Shown one piece after another: positions 59,163 to 64,000 of a stretch of DNA of 64,000 nucleotides; position 1 is the stretch's first letter; every line of letters begins with the position of its first letter. Source of the DNA: Vescimonas cirricatena (GTDB lineage: Bacteria > Bacillota > Clostridia > Oscillospirales > Oscillospiraceae); contig NZ_JAJEPW010000005.1 of assembly GCF_020687045.1 (NCBI RefSeq), positions 16,473 through 80,472 of the forward strand, read 5' to 3'. The notes beneath the pieces are model-generated. The model was not told where the DNA came from and did no database searches. It saw only the letters and a program-made list of their open reading frames with translations. The position numbers and the translations under genes were made by a program.

Positions 59163-60605
59163 TTACTTGCTCTTTGCCAAAACAGCACAGAGCAGTCGAT
59201 AGGTACGCTCTGTGGAGGCAATGCTCAGGTGCTCATTAGGAGTATGAACATCACCCATGTTGGGGCCGATGGATACACAGTCCAGATTCGGGATACTGTC
59301 AGAGAACAGGCCGCATTCGATGCCGGCGTGTACAGCATCCACGGTGGCTTCCTTGCCGAACAGTTCCTTATAGCATACCAGTACGGTATCCTTCACCACG
59401 GAATGGGGGTTGTAAGCCCAGCCGGGATAGTTGCCGTCCACTGTCACTTCTCCGCCGGCCAGTTCCACAATGGCGCGCACCTTGCGGACGATCCATTCTT
59501 TCTGGGTAGTCATGGAACTGCGGGTCGTGGTGGAGAAGGTCATGTCACTATCAGTCAGCTTCATCAGACCAAGGTTGGTGGAAGTCTGGACGAGGCCAGG
59601 CATGTCCACGCTCATTTCCTGTACGCTGTCGGGCAGAGCCACCAGCATTTTGGCAACCTTTTTCGTGTCGGCACAGGTCAATGCAGATACTGTTCTGGTA
59701 TCACCAGCAGCGGCATCAACGACCATATTGGGCTCGGTGGTAGCATATTCCTTGGCGAACACGGCACCTAGCTCCAAGACCTTCTGTACCACTGCAGCGG
59801 CATCATCAGCCAGTATCACGCAGGAAGCAATAGGGGCAATAGCCGTTTCACGGGCGCCACCCTCCAGAGCGACCAGCTTGTAGCAGGTGCTCTCGCTCAA
59901 CTCAGTCAGCAGACGGCCCATAAGTACATTGGCATTGGCACGGCACTTGTCGATCTCAACGCCGGAGTGACCGCTGGTAAGGCCCTTGATCTGAACGGTC
60001 ACAGCAGTTCCCGTAGCCTCCTTAAAGGAGACAGGCAGCTTGCCGCGCACATTCACACCACCAGCGCAACTGCACATCAGTACACCCTCATACTCAGAGT
60101 CCAGATTGATCAGCTTGTGACCGGTCAGCTTGGTGCAGTCAAGAGCAAACGCGCCAAGCATTCCGATTTCCTCGTCGGCAGTGATAAGGGCTTCAATAGG
60201 AGGATGTGCCAAAGAGTCATCGCTCAGGATCGCAAGGATCATTGCCACAGCAATACCGTTATCGCCGCCCAGTGTTGTACCCTTGGCTCGGATGTCATCG
60301 CCGTCCACATAAATCTGGATACCGTCGGTGAGGAAGTCGAAGTCCACGCCTTCGTTCTTCTCGCAGACCATATCGTGATGGCCCTGCAGAATAATCGTAT
60401 CAGCGTTTTCGTACCCTGCACTGGCGGGCTTGCGGATAATCACATTATTTGCCGCATCCCGGTAGCTCTCCAGTCCGTGCTCTTTAGCAAAACTGATCAG
60501 GTAGGATGCTATGCCGTCTGTGTTGCCTGATCCGCGGGGAATAGTGCAGAACTTCTCAAAATATGAGAACACGCTTTTTGGCTCGTAATTAGCAAGCACA
60601 CTCAT
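59163..60605 (-). CDS. pepD: PepD-type aminoacyl-histidine dipeptidase
   Basis: 480 residues. Metallopeptidase M20 ligands: QGHHDMVCEKN, GGDNGIAVAM, DEEIGMLGA and the C-terminal HAGIECGLF. It cleaves dipeptides, classically Xaa-His or beta-Ala-His, in the cytosol. AGGAGG upstream. It follows the racemase by 15 bases. Confidence 0.92.
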   Translation of the reverse strand: MSVLANYEPKSVFSYFEKFCTIPRGSGNTDGIASYLISFAKEHGLESYRDAANNVIIRKPASAGYENADTIILQGHHDMVCEKNEGVDFDFLTDGIQIYVDGDDIRAKGTTLGGDNGIAVAMILAILSDDSLAHPPIEALITADEEIGMLGAFALDCTKLTGHKLINLDSEYEGVLMCSCAGGVNVRGKLPVSFKEATGTAVTVQIKGLTSGHSGVEIDKCRANANVLMGRLLTELSESTCYKLVALEGGARETAIAPIASCVILADDAAAVVQKVLELGAVFAKEYATTEPNMVVDAAAGDTRTVSALTCADTKKVAKMLVALPDSVQEMSVDMPGLVQTSTNLGLMKLTDSDMTFSTTTRSSMTTQKEWIVRKVRAIVELAGGEVTVDGNYPGWAYNPHSVVKDTVLVCYKELFGKEATVDAVHAGIECGLFSDSIPNLDCVSIGPNMGDVHTPNEHLSIASTERTYRLLCAVLAKSK

Positions 60606-60620
60606 GTTTTTTTCCTCCTG

Positions 60621-61337
60621 TTACTTTCGTTCCGGTGGGGTCATGTACGTCAAACGGCTCTGCCGCAACCCCATTTTGGCGTATACCTCACACAGCTTTA
60701 AAGCAGACTGCGCTGCCTCCAGGACGGGAACATCGTAGCCCTCAGCCAACAGATCATGCTTGATGCGTTCGGCCACATCTACAATACCTGTGCAGCCCAT
60801 AACGATCGCCTGTGCGCCATCCTCGCGGATAGCAAGAAGAGACTGTTCGGCCAGTGCCTTACAGAGCTTTTCATGATCTTGCAGTTCCTCTACTGGGATG
60901 TTTACATTGCGGATGCTGACAATGCGGCCATTCAACCGGGCCTTAGATACATTCCCCTCCACATTGGGTACCACATTCGGCAACACCGTCACGATGGAAA
61001 TACTATCGGCAAGTCCCAGTGCAATATGTGTTGCTGGCTCAAAGCCGCCAAAAACAGGAATGTCCACATACTCACGTGCTGCCTTTACCGCAGGATCGCC
61101 AAAGCAGTTGATAAAGATTGCATGGAAGCCGTCTTCCTCTCCCTGTTTGGCCAACCTCAGAACATCCGGCGCAGCCAAAGCCTCATCATACTCACATTCG
61201 ATAGAGGGAGGCCCGGAAGTGATCTGATACGTCTGTACTTCCGTATCAGGCTCCAAATATTTGCGCATATACTTGAACATTTCCGGTGTAAACACATCCC
61301 CCGTGACGGGAAGCAGATTCAGGATCTTGACACTCAT
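60621..61337 (-). CDS. Aspartate/glutamate/hydantoin racemase family protein
   Basis: 238 residues. The two catalytic Cys are in INCFGDPAV and VMGCTGIVDVA, as in hydantoin racemases and maleate isomerases. Next to an NCS1 permease and a DUF917 protein, racemisation of a hydantoin or amino acid is plausible. It lies six bases after the permease gene. Confidence 0.85.
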   Translation of the reverse strand: MSVKILNLLPVTGDVFTPEMFKYMRKYLEPDTEVQTYQITSGPPSIECEYDEALAAPDVLRLAKQGEEDGFHAIFINCFGDPAVKAAREYVDIPVFGGFEPATHIALGLADSISIVTVLPNVVPNVEGNVSKARLNGRIVSIRNVNIPVEELQDHEKLCKALAEQSLLAIREDGAQAIVMGCTGIVDVAERIKHDLLAEGYDVPVLEAAQSALKLCEVYAKMGLRQSRLTYMTPPERK

Positions 61338-61343
61338 TGCAAT

Positions 61344-62663
61344 TCATTCCTCTCTAGAAGACTGTGCAAGTTTAAGCTTCATTACATAAATAGGGTTGAT
61401 CTTCTCGCTCTTGATGAGCAGCGCGCCAAGGCAGTAAACAACTATTGCCACCACAATGCCCATCAGCGTGGGGACAAAGAACGTACCCCACTTGCCAACG
61501 GCAGCGCCGACAAGCCACGCCACCACACCGATCCAGTTCACGCCATCAAACGGCTCCCACAGGTCGGGACGTCCCCTGCCCATGATCCAGTAGTCCGCGA
61601 TGGCCACGCCCGCCACCGCCGGGACCAGCGCCGCGATGATGTTCAGGAAGTTATTGAAGGCATCCGCGAAGCCAAGCAGGCTCAGGAGTGTACCGATCAC
61701 GCCCGCCAGCAGCGTCATCCATGAGCGCATGTTGTCCTTCAGGGAGAACATATTGCAGATGGCAATGCCGGAGTTATAGGCGTTGCCGGTGTTGGTGGTC
61801 CATGTGGCCAGAATCAGTACCAGCATACCCACGATGGGCAGACCAAAGCTGGAGAACACCACGGACAGATCATAGCTGCCGGCGGCGAGGGACAGAAACG
61901 CGCCGATCAGCAGCGCACCGATACCGGCGGGCAGTACACCCACCACGCTGGAAAGGATCGTGTCTTTGCGGCTCTTGCAGTAGCGGGTGTAGTCGCCGCA
62001 GCAGATAGCGCCGGAGGCAAAGCCAGCCACTGCGAGGGTGATCCCGTAGGTCCAGCCGAGGAATGCCGGCGGCTCATACGCCGACACCGTGGCGACGGCG
62101 CCCTTCATCAGGCAGGAAATCACGCCCCAGATCAGCATAACAAACAGCGCGGGGACGGATACCTTATTCAGGAACTCAATGAGCTTCACGCCGTAGACGG
62201 AGGTAATGAACATCAGGCAGCCCCAGATGATGACAGACAGCCATAGGGGGAAGTTTACATGGAAGTAGACGCTCATAATGTTGCAGAAGGAGCTGGCACA
62301 CAGGCTGGTCTGCGCCGCGAACCAGCCGATCATGCACACGGCGATGACCAGCGAGACGAGGAACGACGAGCCGCGTTTGCCGTAGGCTCTTGAGATTGCC
62401 ACAGTGGCGGGCAGACCAAGATCGGAGCTTTGAATGCCCATCAGACACATATAGAAGACCACCAGCACATAGCCGATGACCATGCACAGCGCCGACTGTT
62501 TGAAGTTCATACCGGCGGAGATCAGGCTGCCTACCAGCAGCGCCGGAATGCAGATCACAGAGCCTGCCCAAATAAAGGCGATGCTGGGCCATGATTTGCG
62601 TTGGTCGGCAGGAACGCTTGTCAAGGTGATTTTTTCCACCAGGGAGGTTTTCTTCTCGTCCAT
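61344..62663 (-). CDS. NCS1-family (cytosine/hydantoin-type) permease
   Basis: 439 residues with 12 predicted helices and NCS1 features (AIDYWIMGRG near helix 10, GMNFKQSALCMVIG early). CodB imports cytosine and Mhp1 hydantoins; the genes around favour a hydantoin-like or other nitrogen substrate, but this is inference. Confidence 0.88.
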   Translation of the reverse strand: MDEKKTSLVEKITLTSVPADQRKSWPSIAFIWAGSVICIPALLVGSLISAGMNFKQSALCMVIGYVLVVFYMCLMGIQSSDLGLPATVAISRAYGKRGSSFLVSLVIAVCMIGWFAAQTSLCASSFCNIMSVYFHVNFPLWLSVIIWGCLMFITSVYGVKLIEFLNKVSVPALFVMLIWGVISCLMKGAVATVSAYEPPAFLGWTYGITLAVAGFASGAICCGDYTRYCKSRKDTILSSVVGVLPAGIGALLIGAFLSLAAGSYDLSVVFSSFGLPIVGMLVLILATWTTNTGNAYNSGIAICNMFSLKDNMRSWMTLLAGVIGTLLSLLGFADAFNNFLNIIAALVPAVAGVAIADYWIMGRGRPDLWEPFDGVNWIGVVAWLVGAAVGKWGTFFVPTLMGIVVAIVVYCLGALLIKSEKINPIYVMKLKLAQSSREE

Positions 62664-62706
62664 TATGTATTCCCTTCTTTCATTTTAATAGTTTGCGGGG
62701 TAGAGA

Positions 62707-62737
62707 GGGGAGGTGCCGAGAGAATGGACACCTCCCC
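62707..62737 (-). terminator. Intercistronic hairpin between DUF917 and permease genes
   Basis: GGGGAGGTG pairs with CACCTCCCC. No T run on the minus strand, so more likely a message-processing or stability element. Confidence 0.4.
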
Positions 62738-62750
62738 GAAGAATGGCAGC

Positions 62751-63860
62751 TTAGTAACGAACTTGGTCGCCCTTCATGCCGACCTTCTTCAGCTCAGGCA
62801 GCCAGCAGGTATAGGCCTTGTGATCCTCATCCCACCAGTTGGGATGTGCGGGGGTCATGGTCACCAACACACGCATACCTTCCTTTGTATCGGCGTTGGT
62901 CAGGGGGAAGCAGTTGTTTAGATCGATCATGCCGATGCCTTCGGGAGCGGTCATGATGGTATCGCCCTTCTCATCACGCAGGATGAGGTTCTCGTTCTTG
63001 AAGTCGATGTAGTAGGTATGACCATCGTCGCCCTTGATCACCGTGGTGCCAAAGTCGAAACCACCTTCAGCGCGCAGATCCAGCTTCTCGATGGTGCCGC
63101 GGCAGAACTCGCGAACCTCAAAGGCCTTCTTCAGTTCATCCATAACATCACTGCCGGTCTCCTTGGCGGTCAGGATCGCTTTACCGATCTTCTGAGCCTT
63201 GGTAACGCAGCCCACGTCCAGAATGTTGGTGATTTCTTCCTTGTTCATGCCCCATGTGGCAAAGCCGATACGCATATTGTAAAGCATGCACATCTGACGG
63301 GCGATCTGCTCACCGGAATGGTCGGTGGTGGGATAGACGATGATCTCATCACCGTAGAGGCTGCCCATGCCCATGGGCTTGGGGGGATGATCATAGAACG
63401 CGTTAATGGTGGTGTTCAGTTCGGGAACAGCGCGACCGTTGCCATCGGCATCCACGAACTTGATGCGCTTGGCAGGATCCTTATCGGACAGGATCGCCAC
63501 CAACATGGGGGTGAAAGTGTTAAAACCGCCCATCTCGCCGGAATAGAGGTACTCCAGCTTCTTGCCCTCGGCGGCAAATGCCTTCTGGAATGCGCGGTAG
63601 GCAAACACGGCATCGGGGCCAAAGCGGGGCATATCGGGATCGAGCATTGCCACGGGAGAGCCCAAGCCCGCCACCATGACGGCGTATGCGTCATCTCTCA
63701 TCTCACTGACATCCAGCAGATCCAGCTCGATCTGCTCACCGTCATCCTTCAGACCCTGGATCATATCCAGGCCCTGCTTCAAGGAACCGCCGCCTCCTGC
63801 GCCCAGCAGGGTCGCACCATACAGAATCTCAATAATGTCCTGTTCATAAAGCTTTCTCAT
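62751..63860 (-). CDS. DUF917 family protein
   Basis: 369 residues. The glycine-rich GATLLGAGGGGSLKQG near the N-terminus and the C-terminal DLNNCFPLTNADTKEG fit DUF917. Characterised relatives act on thiohydantoins or sit beside hydantoinases; the precise reaction here is unknown. GGAG lies before ATG 63860; the longer frame to 63902 has no ribosome site. First gene of the leftward operon; a TATAAT-like box is at 63925-63930 on the minus strand. Confidence 0.85.
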   Translation of the reverse strand: MRKLYEQDIIEILYGATLLGAGGGGSLKQGLDMIQGLKDDGEQIELDLLDVSEMRDDAYAVMVAGLGSPVAMLDPDMPRFGPDAVFAYRAFQKAFAAEGKKLEYLYSGEMGGFNTFTPMLVAILSDKDPAKRIKFVDADGNGRAVPELNTTINAFYDHPPKPMGMGSLYGDEIIVYPTTDHSGEQIARQMCMLYNMRIGFATWGMNKEEITNILDVGCVTKAQKIGKAILTAKETGSDVMDELKKAFEVREFCRGTIEKLDLRAEGGFDFGTTVIKGDDGHTYYIDFKNENLILRDEKGDTIMTAPEGIGMIDLNNCFPLTNADTKEGMRVLVTMTPAHPNWWDEDHKAYTCWLPELKKVGMKGDQVRY

Positions 63861-64000
63861 TTTGAAAATCTCCTTTTCCCTGTAAATTATTTCTGGGTGC
63901 AATATGCACTACAGCTTAATAACTATTATAAGTCCAGTTGCGTACGATTGTATTTATCATAAGGGCAAAAGAAAAGAGCGGCGGGTTTGTCCAAATGGAC

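Noticed and set aside
1..64000. CRISPR arrays, tRNA and rRNA genes
   Set aside because: No regularly spaced repeats, and no tRNA cloverleaf or rRNA signature was recognised by eye.

Overview
The window is a 64 kb piece of a moderately GC-rich Firmicute chromosome, most likely from a gut Clostridia of the Oscillospiraceae/Ruminococcaceae type. The evidence is strict-anaerobe peroxide defence (PerR, ferritin, AhpC/AhpF, rubredoxin), strong AGGAGG ribosome sites, VirB/PrgI/NlpC-type conjugation genes typical of clostridial integrative conjugative elements (ICEs), and an amino-acid-fermenting tryptophanase operon. No rRNA, tRNA or CRISPR array was seen.

Region 1 (1-25.6 kb) is part of an ICE. 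After the tail of an HTH gene and an AbiEi/AbiEii toxin-antitoxin pair with a perfect palindromic operator comes a mating-pore block: VirB2-like, VirB6-like, an NlpC/P60 + 3D cell-wall hydrolase, PrgI, VirB4, three accessory proteins and the VirD4 coupling protein. It is followed by an S1-domain RNA-binding protein, a 1519-residue thioester/Cna_B surface adhesin with a sortase motif, an IS200-type transposon, HU, a secreted membrane protein, a zinc-finger protein (DUF3268) behind a structured leader RNA, a sigma factor and a small signal peptidase. No integrase or relaxase lies inside the window. Seven ICE genes have an intrinsic-terminator-like hairpin just before their ribosome site. The virB6 and virD4 genes appear to use ATC/ATT starts.

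Region 2 (25.6-30.7 kb) is AT-rich. It has decayed mobile-element debris and then a compact RiPP-type operon: two tiny Cys-rich precursor peptides sharing an M-x-W-[I/L]-Q-x-P start, a radical SAM/SPASM maturase, an ABC exporter and a CPBP membrane protease, closed by a strong terminator. This is the best candidate for an undescribed system.

Region 3 (30.7-48.4 kb) is redox and stress housekeeping: a Crp/Fnr regulator with class I ribonucleotide reductase nrdAB, divergent from a ferredoxin-rubredoxin-DUF2249 operon; msrAB; a TetR-controlled epimerase; an Rrf2-controlled rhodanese-rrf2-trxA-trxB-clbS operon with two matching operator repeats; and a perR-ferritin-ahpC-ahpF operon.

Region 4 (48.4-56.9 kb) is a decaying accessory block: a frameshifted MFS exporter, methyltransferases, a thiazoline-carboxylate hydrolase, two 93%-identical tandem ZIP metal transporters, and remnants of a NOSP-family protein, a heavy-metal-associated protein, DUF3793 and an oligopeptide ABC ATPase. 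An inverted repeat GTTA-N8-TAAC recurs at three starts here and once before the RiPP operon, which suggests a shared, possibly metal-responsive, regulator.

Region 5 (56.9-63.9 kb) is one leftward operon: DUF917, NCS1 permease, Asp/Glu-hydantoin racemase, PepD-type dipeptidase, an unusually long tryptophanase-like lyase and a GNAT acetyltransferase. Its layout suggests uptake and breakdown of a nitrogen compound, dipeptides and amino acids.
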